Origin: Hortaea werneckii
Lineage: Eukaryota; Ascomycota; Dothideomycetes; Mycosphaerellales; Teratosphaeriaceae
Assembly: GCA_037044905.1 (NCBI GenBank)
Contig: JBAOKB010000146.1
Span: forward strand, 1-64,000
Direction: 5' to 3'
DNA: 64,000 bases
The notes below the pieces were generated by a model that was not told the origin of the DNA, made no database searches, and worked only from the letters and a program-made list of their open reading frames with translations. Below are positions 33,248 to 44,766 of the stretch, in pieces. Both the position numbers and the translations under genes were made by a program. Within the stretch, counting starts at the first letter, position 1. The number at the start of each line of letters is the position of its first letter.

Positions 33248-34754
33248 AGACTGGAGCGGCAATACCTAGCAAATGGCTCGTCTGTGCTTCTTGCGCAAGG
33301 GGGATTTAAGCCAGTCACAATCGATGATCGCAATCGGATGGTGCAGCCTGGTACGACCAGCTTAAACGTCCAAAGACGCGCCAGAGCGATCCAGGATTCT
33401 TTGCGGACCGCGAATGGCAGCAGAGAATGGTAATGTGAAGGCATGGTGGAAAAAGAAAGCTGACAAATGTGGAAGGAATATGGATCTTACGCCCGATCAA
33501 CTGACTTGCCGGCGCAAGCTGGATGCTCGCTAGCCCGTCAGCCTTGGCTGTCTAGACACTCTTTTCAGTCTAGGTAAGAGGGATGCAAGCAAGTGTCACG
33601 CATCGAGCGATGGCCTTGAACAGCGACCGCAGACATCCACGCGGCATGGCATTCGCCGGACCAGCTATCCGTGCTACCACTGGAAGCACGTCTGGCTTTT
33701 GATTGACCAGCCTCAAAGGCCCATGATTAATAATCGGGTTACTGGACGCTGATCATCATCACTTTGACAACACCTGTGAGTTCTAGAGTCAGATTTGAAC
33801 TCGGCCTACCTTTCACGTCCAATGATGTAAACTAGAACACGTACAACATGAAGTCAGGTCTCAGAAAGCAACGCATATCACACAAGACCCTCCCCCGGGT
33901 AACGTTAACGCTATTAAGGATTTTTCAACGTCAGAGCCGTGATCTATGTACCTAGTCCCCATGGAAAGATGAGGTACGTTATTGCCTGTTTGAGAAAGAG
34001 AGCTAGGTTGGCGTGTGACGGACCCGGGTCCGACGGCCGCCGGGCGTTGTCGCCTTGACACGCACGTCCATGATCCACCTTGAATGTGATCAATGCTTTC
34101 TTGTAGCTCCTCAAAAGGCTCTGTCCATCTTGATGCAAATCCAATTCCACGGAAACAATTTTACATTATACCGATCTGGGGAGGTAGAGTGCAATCCATC
34201 AGCTTACATCGTACTTATGTCTCAACCGTGCTCTGCGAAACGATCGTAATTGACCTTTCTCTACTCATTCTCGTTCGCGAGGACTGCGGTTCTCTGGCAT
34301 ACTGCTACTAAGCTCACTGTCTAAAAGGTATACCGGTTGCTAAGGATCCAGGAATCTCCCTCAAGGTTTAAACAGTAGAGTAGAAGTTGCACATTTCAAA
34401 CGTATACTCATTTGAAACAATGCGACGCAGAGACGACAGCGTACAGAATGAGCTTTCAATGTCCGTCGATCGCACCTCGCTACCTTGGAAAGCTGCCTGC
34501 CCCAATGCGCTGAGATGATCTGGTGGAAGTTCAGATCACGCGCATGGATAATGATGGCAGGATCGTCAACCTGACGTGCTGACTGAAGGGCCGAGAGAAG
34601 CGAGGTGAAGCTGCTTCTTCTCCATCTTTTAGTCTGTACCGCTCAGCTCATCGACAATGCCAACGGAGGTATACTGTCACTGGGCAGAACTAAGTTGAAT
34701 GGCATAGCGCTCTCATGACTGCTGAGCCAACCTCTGCGAGACGCAATTTCCAAT
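33248..34754. other. Long intergenic gap, no gene seen
   Basis: 1.5 kb with only short frames lacking coding character. Confidence 0.45.
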
Positions 34755-35768
34755 ATGGAATCTTTAGTGCGGCGCTCAATCGAGATGGTGAGAGCTACAG
34801 CGCGGGTGAAAGTGCCATGGGAGCTCGACAAACCTTACGTCCAGCCTTACTACTCTTGGTCCGCCGTTGCCGATGCGAGCAAAGGCATGTGGCAAGCTCA
34901 TAACCCATCAGGTCATGAGAATCCGAAACCCGCGGCCGTCAAATCCATCATGCTTTACAGCTGGAACATCGACTTCATGTTGCCATTCCCACACTCGCGT
35001 ATGCGAATTGCACTCCGACATCTGGAGGATCAAGTTTCCAGACAAAATGCCAGCACCGCGACTGTGATTTTTCTTAGCGAATGCTTGCACTCTGATCTAA
35101 GAATAATCACTTCAGACCCCTGGGTACAAAGGGCTTTTCACATCACGGACACGGATGTATCCTACTGGCAGTCAGGCCAATACGGTACTACGACTCTCAT
35201 AGATCGACGTTTACAAATAGATTCCTGCTTCAGGGTCCACTACGAAAAGACCCGAATGGAGCGAGATGCACTCTTTGTGGATATTAAGATGGGCGAGCAG
35301 GGAAAGGTCATACGATTATGCAACACTCACTTGGAGTCTTTAGCACTCGAACCTCCCTTGAGGCCGCTGCAGATGCAGCTCTGCGCACAATACATGCACG
35401 ATAGCACAGTCGCCGGGGCTGTATTAGCTGGTGATTTGAACGCTATTCAGGATTTCGACCGGCGGCTTCACTCCGATAATGCTCTCAAGGACGCTTACCT
35501 GGAACTTGGTGGAATTGAGGATGACGCTGAAGCGGGCCATACTTGGGGCCAGCAAGCCGCTACAGCTCAGCGTCAGAAGTTCGGCACCTCACGGATGGAT
35601 AAGGTCTTCTTCTGCGGTGACGTGATGTGTACGGCTTTTGAGCGCTTTGGAGCAGGTGTTGAACTGCAGGATGAGGGCGAGAGAGAAGAGATCTTGAAGC
35701 TAGGCTTTGACAGGCCGTGGATCACAGACCATCTTGGGGTCAAAAGCGAGTTCAGCCTAAGGGAATGA
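34755..35768 (+). CDS. Endonuclease/exonuclease/phosphatase protein, TDP2-like
   Basis: A single exon of 337 residues. The EEP fold motifs are in order: YSWNIDFM near residue 76 (the metal-binding Asn), the Glu in LSECLH near 113, the catalytic His in CNTHLESL near 191, AGDLNAI near 226 (Asp and Asn), and TDHLGV near 325 (terminal Asp-His). The phrase GHTWGQQA and SRMDKVFF before the last motif are typical of fungal proteins annotated as tyrosyl-DNA phosphodiesterase 2-like. Such an enzyme would hydrolyse a phosphodiester in a Mg-dependent way, possibly clearing topoisomerase adducts. TDP2 itself is a metazoan name, and the real fungal substrate is not established. No signal peptide is seen. 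Confidence 0.8.
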   Translation: MESLVRRSIEMVRATARVKVPWELDKPYVQPYYSWSAVADASKGMWQAHNPSGHENPKPAAVKSIMLYSWNIDFMLPFPHSRMRIALRHLEDQVSRQNASTATVIFLSECLHSDLRIITSDPWVQRAFHITDTDVSYWQSGQYGTTTLIDRRLQIDSCFRVHYEKTRMERDALFVDIKMGEQGKVIRLCNTHLESLALEPPLRPLQMQLCAQYMHDSTVAGAVLAGDLNAIQDFDRRLHSDNALKDAYLELGGIEDDAEAGHTWGQQAATAQRQKFGTSRMDKVFFCGDVMCTAFERFGAGVELQDEGEREEILKLGFDRPWITDHLGVKSEFSLRE

Positions 35769-35989
35769 TTGCTGCGGTGAAGCAGTGACGAGGATCCCAG
35801 GTCTCTCTAATTTACTGTGTATCAGCTCCAGTGAAGGGGGCTTGCTATGATAAAAGTACGCCGTGTTCTAGATCCACCAGCTCAGACCATCTACCGCCTT
35901 CTCGGCAAGTTTCACAGCTTTGGGTACCGCGCTCTTCGCTGCGACAGCGTGATCCTTTTAGAACCTAGCCACGATAACAAGTATCAAGA

Positions 35990-37331
35990 ATGTCAGGAAT
36001 TGGTCCCGCATTCTTCGACCAGCTACCACGCTCGCCTGATCAGCAAGAGAGGTTGCCTTTGCTGAGCCAAGGCACTGTTCCAGCTTTTTCAGCCTCTGGT
36101 TTCACTTCGCGGCACAAGTACCTGCCGTTCGGCGCACCTCCCCTTCCTGGAAGCTCACCATTGGCCTCTCCGCTACCAAATCATCCACTGACGTCCCATC
36201 GACCCCGAACACAATCTCTGCCAAGCCGGACTTGCCCTCCCATCGAACTTCTTGGCGGCCCTGTACCAGGTGGCGCTCCATCTCCTAATAGCCCTTTGCC
36301 TATACCAAATAGTTCACTGCTGCCCAATCCACACCAAGTGCAAGCTGGACTAGGCCAGGCTGCATCACCTGTTGGGTATCTTGGCAACCCTTCTCTCAAT
36401 AGCAGTCTTTCTTATGGCGCCCCTACACCACCGCCACATAAGCCATGGGAATGTGATCCACCTCTACCCAAAAACTCACCGTTGCGAGGAAAATTCGACT
36501 GGGGTCCTCCGCTGCCGAGAAATCCACCGCTAAGACAGCTTTGGGGTCAGAGGCTGTCAGTTCAAACACCGCCAAGAGCGCAGTCTGCTCAGGCAGGAAC
36601 AGGTTCAGCCCCTCCTATCAGCCACAGGTCAACCGATCTCGCTGCAGCCTGTGATGAAGCCTGTGATGCTGCCTTGTGTTACAGGCTCTCTTCCACTGTC
36701 ACAGACTGCAGCAGGGAGCAAAGCTGCGCCGCAGGATCCCGCCAAGTCTGGTCGTGACGGAAACGAGGCGAGTACAAGAGGCCCGGTCTTATACGATCTT
36801 GAGCCAAAGTACCGCCGTGGTCCTGCTATACCTGTCGGTAAGGGTATAGAGCTCAACGGCCAGCGCTTGGAACCTACTCAAGGCCCACAAGGGTACGGCA
36901 TCTACGCCCCGAGCGCAGAGGAGAACGTGATAGACTTCTACCCCGTCAATGGGAGCGGACTATCAAGCCAAGAAGTGCCTCTTCAGGCCCCACACAGCGA
37001 CCCGCACCCCTTGGAGACGCCAGCTAAGGAGCCTGCGCAGCCTGAAGTTATGCCTTTCGACTGGGAGCCGCCGAATGCCGGGCCTGACCTCGTCGATCCG
37101 AAGTTCCGCGAGGTACTGGCTCAGGTAACGTCGATCCTCCCACCGAATGTGGACACGGAGGTGAAAAAAGCAAGGCTGTTTCAGGAGACTATCGGTCCTA
37201 TGGCGATTTATATCAGGAGCGTACCCGGAAAGCAAGGGAGGGAATTGCATAACATGTTGATCAGAAAATGCAAGGAGCTGGGGATTGGCCGCGGGCTCGA
37301 ATGTATGCGGCCTTCGGGCTTGGAGGAGTGA
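35990..37331 (+). CDS. Orphan proline-rich protein, apparent frameshift
   Basis: The frame from the ATG at 35990 is rich in Pro, Ser, Leu and Asn. It contains spaced repeats of a PPLP-NSPLRGKFDWG/PPLPRNPPLR type (residues about 155-185). Near 36610 natural composition moves to the next frame (QPISLQPVMKPVMLP), which runs open to the stop at 37331; the first frame turns Cys-rich and ends at 36757. Removing one C from CCCC at 36609-36612 joins the two into about 446 residues. A short intron is possible but has no good donor. The C-terminal 100 residues (FDWEPPNAGPDLVDPKF, then ELHNMLIRKCKELGIG) look folded and charged. I recognise no family. The FDWG/FDWEPP echo between the repeat and the C-terminal part is noteworthy. 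Confidence 0.55.
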
Positions 37332-38454
37332 AAATGTTGTGCTGCGTCTTCAAGTGAGTCGGGGACTTGAAGCCCTAAAGAAAGAGAGCAAGAATGCTGA
37401 CGGCAAGAAAGTGCAAAAGGACTACCTCTTCCCGTAGGCTGGGGCAGAGCGAACTGGTCGAGGCTTTTTGTATGGTTATTTTAGTTCATGTGTTCGGTCC
37501 CATGCGCTACATTGGAGTTCTGCGGGATCGGGCTAGACCGCAGGCTCACTCCACAAGAGGCCTTCAGCGCCTCTATCACTGGAAAGCAGTACTCGAGGCC
37601 TGGTTTGAATAGGTTTGGCAATCCGGCCGGTCTTCTTCCGGTTGCTGTGTACCTCTATTTACGCCTTCTTGTGGCGGAATAGCCCCTATAGGTGATGAGA
37701 AGGGAGAGCGTGATAGGGAGACACATCAACATGTATTGAACGCGTGCAGAGCATGAAGTGTCGTGTGTGGACTTCGGCCTTAGAGTGTTGTGTAGTAGGT
37801 CAGGTTGTAACAGCCTACGTGTGTAGACACAGTCAACTCCGTTGTCTCCCTCGTTGGAACCACACACCCTATACTCTTCAGCCGCAAGGACAATTAAACC
37901 AGTCTTTCACGGCAACAGACACGTGACATAGTGATGGAAGTGAATACAGTGGCGACAGGTGGATCCTTGCAGTGAAGTTCAAAGCACGATCCCCGAAAGC
38001 GCCGCAGCCCGCACGGATCGAGCCGCAGTTTTCGATTGTTTGACCTGGACATGACCACGAACTCCTTCGCATCCGCAAAGCGATCACTGCACCTTCAACC
38101 CACCCTTCCTCGCCCGCACACGCACACGTCGTCTAACGTTCATCTTCACATCTTCTCCCGTTGCGCACTTCACTCCTATCTACCAATACCGATTCACATA
38201 CAAGCTCGGAAGAGCAGCCTCATTGAGCGATTCCGCACCAGGCCAAACGGCATATTGACCGGCTTATTGTACGTAAGTCAATTTCGCTTTTGACACTACA
38301 TTGCACCTTGCATCTTGGGCTGACTGGGTCTAACATCAGCTTTTGCTTCGCCAGGCGACAATTTAAACCCTTTGAACATTACAATTTAAGCTCGCTTCTC
38401 CTTTTCCCCGATACCGACCTATACCAGCTACATTATCTTCTTTACCCTACGACT
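37332..38454. other. Intergenic, promoter of the G3BP-like gene
   Basis: No gene is seen. The last 180 bases are CT-rich. They include a probable 5' UTR intron at 38273-38339 (donor GTAAGT, branch CTAAC, acceptor ATCAG). Confidence 0.5.
38273..38339 (+). other. Probable 5' UTR intron
   Basis: GTAAGT donor, TCTAACATCAG branch and acceptor, 67 bases long, ending 115 bases before the G3BP-like start codon. This is inferred from splice signals only. Confidence 0.45.
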
Positions 38455-40210
38455 ATGGCCGAAGTGACTGCCATGCCGGGCGTCAATGGCTACGCGCCTC
38501 ACCAGGGGTACGGCGGCATTGAGCAATCGCAGTACAACGCCAACGCCTACAACCAGAACCTTGCGACCTCCCAAGCCGCCTACGCGCAACCTCCGCCCAC
38601 AACCGCCGCACCGCCCGCGGCCAGCAGCCAGCAGGAGATCTCCAAGGATGAGGTCGGCTGGTACTTCGTCGAGCAATACTACACCACCCTCTCCCGGTCG
38701 CCCGAGAAGCTCTACCTCTTCTACAACAAGCGCAGCCAGCTAGTCTCCGGTAATGAGACCGAGAAGGTGGATGTCTGTGTCGGCCAGCGCGCCATCAACG
38801 ACAAGATAAAGGACCTCGATTTCCAGGACTGCAAGGTGCGTGTCACGAACGTCGACTCGCAGGCGTCGGACACGAACATTGTCATCCAGGTCATTGGCGA
38901 AATCTCCAACAAGAGCCAGCCACACAGGAAGTTTACGCAAACCTTCGTCCTAGCCACGCAGACCAACGGATACTTTGTGCTGAACGACATTTTCCGCTAT
39001 CTCATCGACGAGGAGGAAGAGCAAGGCCAGCAGCAGCAGACTGAGAAGGCAGTACCGCAGCAGCAGGAGGAGGTTCAGCAGGCGGCTCCGGCCGCCGAGA
39101 GCGGATACCAAGAGCCTGCACCAACCGCCGAGCAAGCAGAGCCGAAGACTTTGACGAGCTCTATGGACCCGAAAGCAGTCGAGCACGATGCTAAGGAGGT
39201 AGACAAGGAGCTGGAAGACAAGGTGCTGAAGACTGAGGAAGCTCCGAAGGCTGTTAATGGTACTGCTGCTCCAGAGCAGGCGCAGCAGGCAGCCGCTCCG
39301 CAAGAGCAGAAGGCCGCTGCTGAGCAGCCAGCCAGGCCGGAGGCCGCGCGACAGGACACCGCCGAGGCTGATCTGGCATCCGAGAAACCGAAGGACCCAT
39401 CTCCCTCACCTGCACCAACAACCCCTGCCGCCCAGCAAGCACCATCCCAGCCCGCCCCAGCACCGAAGCCTGTGACGTGGGCCAACCTCGCCGCCACCGC
39501 TAACAAGTCCGCCGTACCTGCCGTGCCCGCCCCCGCCGCAGCAGCAGCTCGTCAGCAGCCTACCGCCAAGCCTGCCACCAAGCCCGCTCAAGCACCCGCA
39601 GCACAACCCGCTCCCACCCAGCAAGCTGCTACCCCTCCCACCGGCCCAGCATCTCAGCGTGAGGAGTCCACCACCCCATCCCAGGATGAGTGGACCTCCG
39701 TCACCAGCTCCCACGGCCGCCAACAGTCTCGCGCGCAAAACGCACAGCAGCAAGAGCAGCCACAAAACAGAGGGTACATCAAGAACGTCCACGAGGGTGT
39801 CGATGACAACGCGTTGAAGGAGCATCTCAAGCGATTCGGCGAGATCAGCTACTTTGACGTCGCCCGCCAAAAGGTAAGCCTCCCACTTGCTGTCCCATTC
39901 TTTCGACATAGCTAACACGGCCTGGCAGAACTGCGCTTTCGTCGACTTCGCCACCCCAGCTGGCTACTCCGCCGCTGTCGCCGCTAACCCGCACCAGATC
40001 GGCAACGAGAAGCTGTACGTTGAAGAGCGTCGCGTCAGGCCTGGCAGCACTCCATACGTCCCGCGTGGTCAGTTCCAGGGTGGCCGTGGCGGCCGTGGCG
40101 GCATGCAGGGCGCTCCTCGGGGTGGTTTCCAGGGCCGTGGCGGTTACGCGCCGAGAGGTGGGCGCGGAGGCCCGGCTGGCGGTGCCCCTCGCGGCCGCGG
40201 CGGTGCTTAA
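38455..40210 (+). CDS. G3BP-like NTF2-RRM-RGG RNA-binding protein
   Basis: Two exons, 38455-39873 and 39929-40210, with a 55-base intron, give 566 residues. The domains in order are an NTF2-like domain (about 59-184: VGWYFVEQYYTTL through NGYFVLNDIFRYL), a long Ala/Pro/Gln/Glu-rich linker, an RRM (about 438-510: GYIKNVHEGVDDNAL, CAFVDFATPAGY) and a Gly/Arg-rich RGG tail. This is the full G3BP/Rasputin layout. The yeast relatives are Bre5, a cofactor of the deubiquitinase Ubp3, and fission-yeast Nxt3. The protein likely binds RNA in the cytoplasm, joins stress granules and recruits a ubiquitin protease. The intron splits the RRM between its first and second halves. High expression is suggested by the CT-rich promoter. 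Confidence 0.93.
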
Positions 40211-41264
40211 GCTGCACACTTAACGGGCTTCGTGGTATCTAATCATATACGATTGATGCCCCCCTAGCACCCCCTCCCCCAGCCAGCGCGCCAACCAAAC
40301 TCATCTTTCCTTCCCGCCAGCTGCTGAGAACGAATACGGGACATTTGCGAGTGTACGATAACGATGCGAGACGCATACGCCATGATCCCCCCTTTTTTTT
40401 TCACCCTGTGTTCCTTACCTCCAACGAAGACAAATTATACGGGTCTGGGTAGCAAGACAAAAGGGAAATGGGCGGGCTGTGGGAAAAAAGGATGAAGAAG
40501 CAAAAACCGTGTTGCATAGCGTGGTTTGGTGTGATTTTGCCTTTTTATTTATCATCCTTCCAACTGTCACACGGCTATACTTTTTCTTTCTTTGCGATTG
40601 CCCTTTTCTTCCTTCTGAATATGTATAGCTAGCTAGCTAGGTGGTAGTAGAAGTGGTAGTAGTAGTAGTAGATTGAGGGCTGTGGTGATGGTGGTGGTGG
40701 TCGCGGTAGCAAAAGCGTACAGAGACGATGAAATGTACTACTAGATGTAACCATTTTGGACTGTCATTGTTCTTGGGGAGGGTGTCCCAAGCGCCTTGAG
40801 TCGTATTTTCGGGCAAGGCGCAGGACTCTGGTCGTTGCGAGTTCGCGTGATGAAAGTTTCAATTCGTCTCTGCGTGGTCGTGTCTCGTTTCATGCTTCGT
40901 GTGGTGATTATGCTTGCATGGGCGGCGAAGTGGATGAGGGTTGTCCCGGTGAGAAGCCTGAGCGAACGCCTTTCGGGTGCCAGGCGCGTTTGCCTCGTGG
41001 AGTCAGGCTCTTCGTTGTGCGAGTGGCGCGTCAAGCTAGGATACGGGGTTGTCTGCCAAAGGACGACTGCGTCGCGTGAGCAGGCGATACAGGTCGTTGC
41101 CCAGAAGCCAAGTCTGCTGCTTTTGTGCAGTTGTCGACATGGATCTCTTGATATGAGAGAGGAAAGCGCTCCCGTCTTCCGGAAGTGAGGTTGGCGCATT
41201 CAGAAGGGATCAGGTTGCTTCGAAGCTGCGCAAAAACAGCTTCGCTCTTTGCGATGTGTAGTCA
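40211..41264. other. Convergent intergenic region with microsatellites
   Basis: 3' flanks of the G3BP-like gene and the Fungal_trans_2 gene. It contains TAGC repeats near 40627-40640, TAG repeats near 40643-40671 and a GGT-type repeat near 40686-40705. Overlapping frames on both strands between 40741 and 41199 lack coding character. Confidence 0.55.
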
Positions 41265-42912
41265 TCACCCAGCAGCCCGAGGCCGTAACTCATTCCACAG
41301 CATAAGCAGGCCAGGCTCCATGCATGGCTGCTTGATAAAGCGGTCCATCAGCGCCTCGAACTCGGAATACCGATCGACCAGGAGGTTATCCAGCAGCTTG
41401 CGCATCGTATCCTTCTGCTCCTCTGTCGCCTTTCCTAGCGTCACGACGTAGAAGGAGGCTAGGCACCACAGTAGGACCTCGTCGTAAACCGTGCCGACCA
41501 ACTTCTCGGATCCTAGGAATTGCGTGTCCTGCCATGCAGCGTGAATGCCCTCGCTGAGTCCCATGCCCTTGACGGTACTGGGTAACAGACTTTCATCTGC
41601 GGCATTGAACAGGAAGAGTGAGAGCATGCCTCCGACAAATCGGACATGGGTAGCTATCAAGACGGCGAATTCTTTGCTCTTGACAGCTGAAAGCCCTTCC
41701 TCTGTCCACGGTCGACAAGCGAAGCATGCTATACCGATACAGTTGAGAGACATGATTGACTTGGAGTCTTTGACGTCTATGTGAGCCAATTGGCTGACAT
41801 TAAAGACGAGCGAAGGCGGGAGCAGTTTCTTGTTGTGGAGGAAAGCGAAGCCGGGTGGCATTGCTCGGTCGCGATGGTAAGCGGCTTCAAGTACTTGTAC
41901 CAGATCGTGGGGTTCTGGATCTGCTGACGGCTTTGGTTCTAGGTCGAGATCATCGTCTCGCATTGGGGTATCTTCTTCGGTTGTGCTCGCGGGAAAGGGA
42001 TAGCCAGGGAGCCCTTTGGCAGAAGTTGGCCCAGTCCTCTCTTCTTCCGGGGTGCTCTCGTCGATCTCGATCACACGCCTCAAGGCGTTGATGTGCATTA
42101 AACTTGCGTTGAACTCGCCGAACTCCTTTTCATAACCTGCCATGAGTGCCATAGCTGGCGCTAAGAAGGAAGCTTCTGCACCTCTTTCTGCGACGGTGTT
42201 GGCTAAGCTATTGAGCACGTTGTGCTTGAGCCATAACACGACAGGCTTCTCGTTCGTTCCGGACGGATACAAGCTGCCTACCGTAGCAGTAAGTAGACCG
42301 AGAGTGCGGAACAGAGCGGGTTCAGAGAAGATGTAGGGTGCCATGCCTTGCATCCGTAGCCGGTATCGTACCTCGTCAGAGGCAGTGAGGAATAATTCAT
42401 CCATTGCGCTATCGAGATCTAATCGACGGTAAGCAGCCTGCAACACCCATTCCGATACCAAGATGCTACCTACAAGTATTGATCATAGTCAACAAGTTAG
42501 GCTGCCAGTCTGACCGTCCAATTGATTGTTGATATGGCAACAATGAGGCGCCGGATGGCTCTTTGCGCAATGGACTGAATGGAGAGTCTTCGCGAACCAG
42601 TTTGGACACCATATGGCCCACTAGCGCGGCTGCATTGATAGGTGATTGCTGACCTTGCCCGCCTGAAGATGGTTGCTTCCCCTTTTGTTTCTTGACGACC
42701 TTCTCGCTGGGATCGCTCTGGTTTGCCCAGCGTACTACTTGATGACGCTGAGCAAGGGTGGCTCGTTGCTGGCTTGCACTCCGTTTGGCGGCCTCGGCAC
42801 GCACTGCTTTCTTTCCAGCAATGGTCGAACTATCTGTCGGGCCGCCGAAGGTGATGAAAGAGTATGGCTGCGAGACAGCATCGTCATCTTGCGGGAAGGA
42901 ATCGCTCATCAT
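41265..42912 (-). CDS. Fungal_trans_2 family regulator without Zn cluster
   Basis: Two exons, 42515-42912 and 41265-42465, with a 49-base intron (donor GTCAGA, acceptor GGTAG), give 532 residues. The N-terminus (YSFITFGGPTD, then AEAAKRSASQQRATLAQRH) is basic, with no C6 zinc cluster. This matches the many fungal proteins that keep only the C-terminal Fungal_trans_2 domain. The large helical region carries family-like wording (MAPYIFSEPALFRTL, FLAPAMALMAGYEKEFG, ALRRVIEI). Function as a transcription factor is assumed from the family and not shown by a DNA-binding motif here. The donor is weak; a GTTGCC donor slightly upstream would also keep frame. Confidence 0.75.
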
Positions 42913-43751
42913 AGAGAGTGAACAATTCTGATCGGTTGTTCTCGATTGGCGACCGGCGGGTCCATGGGAAGAGTGGCAAGTGGCAAATCGACCATCCCTC
43001 CTTCGAAACTCTGTACGGAACGAAGCCCGGTGCGTTAATTCGTTGGGCAATTGCAACTAGAATGACCTCCACTGTAGACTAGAAACGAGCCGAAATCGAG
43101 CTGTGGCATTCACTTGACAAGGTGCCAGAGAAAAGCCGAGTGCGTGGAAGGCACAGAAAGGAAAGTCTCAGCCAGTGCATGCTTTCTAATTGCCTAGGTG
43201 ATTACATATGGTGATGATGGAAGTCGTAAAAGTCTGCCATGAGACTATGGAATTGGAATTTCACGTTATTGGTCGGCCTGCAATCATACTCTGATGTGCG
43301 TTGAGGAGTCGGCAAGTCTGAAATCCAAATTTCAGTCGCGCCACGCATTGGATCGCACGTTGACGTGTTCGCCTGGTTCGCGTGTTGCTTCCCCAAGTAG
43401 AAACAGTTGCGCCCTCTTCCAGCGAAGCGCAATGGGTCACTGTGTGGTGTGTCGTCAGTAATCGTCAGTTGCAAGCACGTTAGCATCTAAGCGGCAATAC
43501 ATAAATCGATGTACCTCCTCTCGTTGCTACATACATACCTAGGTAGTAAGAGAAGCTCGTAACAGTTGCACATGCTGGATCGGGTGGGGAAGTTCCGGAT
43601 CCGCGTCTAGCCGCATCGCCATCAGTGGGCAGGCCGCGGAATTGAATGACCCATGGACGCTATTGAAGGAAGACTACATAATGTACGACTCTGCAAAAAC
43701 TGTTAACGGATAAACGAAGCGCCGGACGACAGAGAGTCGAGACAGTGCACA
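42913..43751. other. Divergent intergenic region with TACCTAGGTA
   Basis: No gene is seen. A perfect TACCTAGGTA palindrome lies at 43536-43545, flanked by ATAC repeats, about 200 bases before the Rdx gene. Confidence 0.5.
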
Positions 43752-44300
43752 ATGGCTCAACCGCAACAAGCACAGACGGCGGTAAACCTGCCTAGAGTGG
43801 CAATAACCTATTGCACCCAATGTCAGTGATGTGATGGATCGAATCACGCACCCGCTCTGATGGACTGACTTTGGGCAGGCAAATGGATGCTGCGCGCCGC
43901 GTACTTCGGCCAGGAACTGATGTCAACTTTTGGCACAGCTATTGGTGAGGTGGCTCTGATCCCGGCAACCGGTGGCATCTTCACCGTCCACTTGACATAC
44001 CGGCCGGAATCCGCAGCCGGTGCTGCAGAAGTCCAGCAGATACTTTTGTGGGATCGAAAGGCCGAGAGCGGGTTTCCCGAAACGAAGATCCTGAAGCAGC
44101 GGCTTCGCAATCACATTGAGCCTGAGAAGAAATTGGGCCATTCGGACACGCCTGCTTCGTCATCTAACAGACACACTGCCGAAGCAAAAGTGGGCACTGA
44201 ACCCAATGCAGAGGCTACTGCTTCTGCACCTGCAAGGCAAGATCCCCGAGCACAGCAACCCCAGGACGTAACATCAAAGGAATGCGGAGATTGCCAATAG
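43752..44300 (+). CDS. Rdx-family (selenoprotein W-like) protein
   Basis: Two exons, 43752-43821 and 43879-44300, with a 57-base intron, give 163 residues. The N-terminal strand ends in the redox motif C21-x-x-C24 (ITYCTQCKWMLRAAY), and C24 itself is split by the intron. The thioredoxin-like Rdx fold follows with GQELMSTFG, GEVALIPATGGIF, the region TKILKQRLRNHI and a long disordered tail. The first position is an ordinary Cys codon, as expected in fungi, which lack selenocysteine. The family (SelW, SelT, SelH, Rdx12) is thought to act in thiol redox control, but fungal members have no proven role. The 60-residue Ala/Thr/Pro tail ending in KECGDCQ, a possible second dithiol, is an add-on to the usual core of about 100 residues. 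Confidence 0.88.
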
Positions 44301-44766
44301 GAACCTTTGGTACTGCTCGTTCACAGTTGTACATCGATCTCAATCTCTTTGCAGGATCGCTTCTATTCGTCAGCCTCTCGGCGGACACCCTCACACAACT
44401 CTAAGCATGAATTTCCCAGGCCTGGACTGGAGCACAGACACGACTAAACTACTCCAGGGCTGCCGTGTCCCTTCGTCCTCAGCCCTATGTGGGCTGATAA
44501 GCGATTGAAGTGATACACTTTTCCCTACATAGGGTATGTGACGCTTCGGTTGAGACAGTACGTTGATATACAAAATGCGAGATGATGATTCGACGGAATG
44601 TCTCGCTGGTTGCAATTCAAAACCTACATGCCTGAAAGTAATATATTTCCTTCGTGTTGTCTCACATACCCGTAGCATACCCCATCTCTTATTATGCACT
44701 ACCCCATGCTTTCAGCAACACCTCACAAGAGCTTCGCTGTAACGCGCCCCTGGATTCCCTCAGAGT
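44301..44766. other. Convergent intergenic region, no gene seen
   Basis: 3' flanks of the Rdx gene and the pectate lyase. Confidence 0.5.

Noticed and set aside
36619..36675. Intron from GTCAACCG to TTACAG in the proline-rich gene
   Set aside because: The length is 57, a multiple of three, so it cannot produce the frame change that is needed there.
40741..41199. 152-codon minus-strand frame after the G3BP-like gene
   Set aside because: It overlaps a plus-strand frame of equal quality within a convergent 3' region; neither looks like protein.
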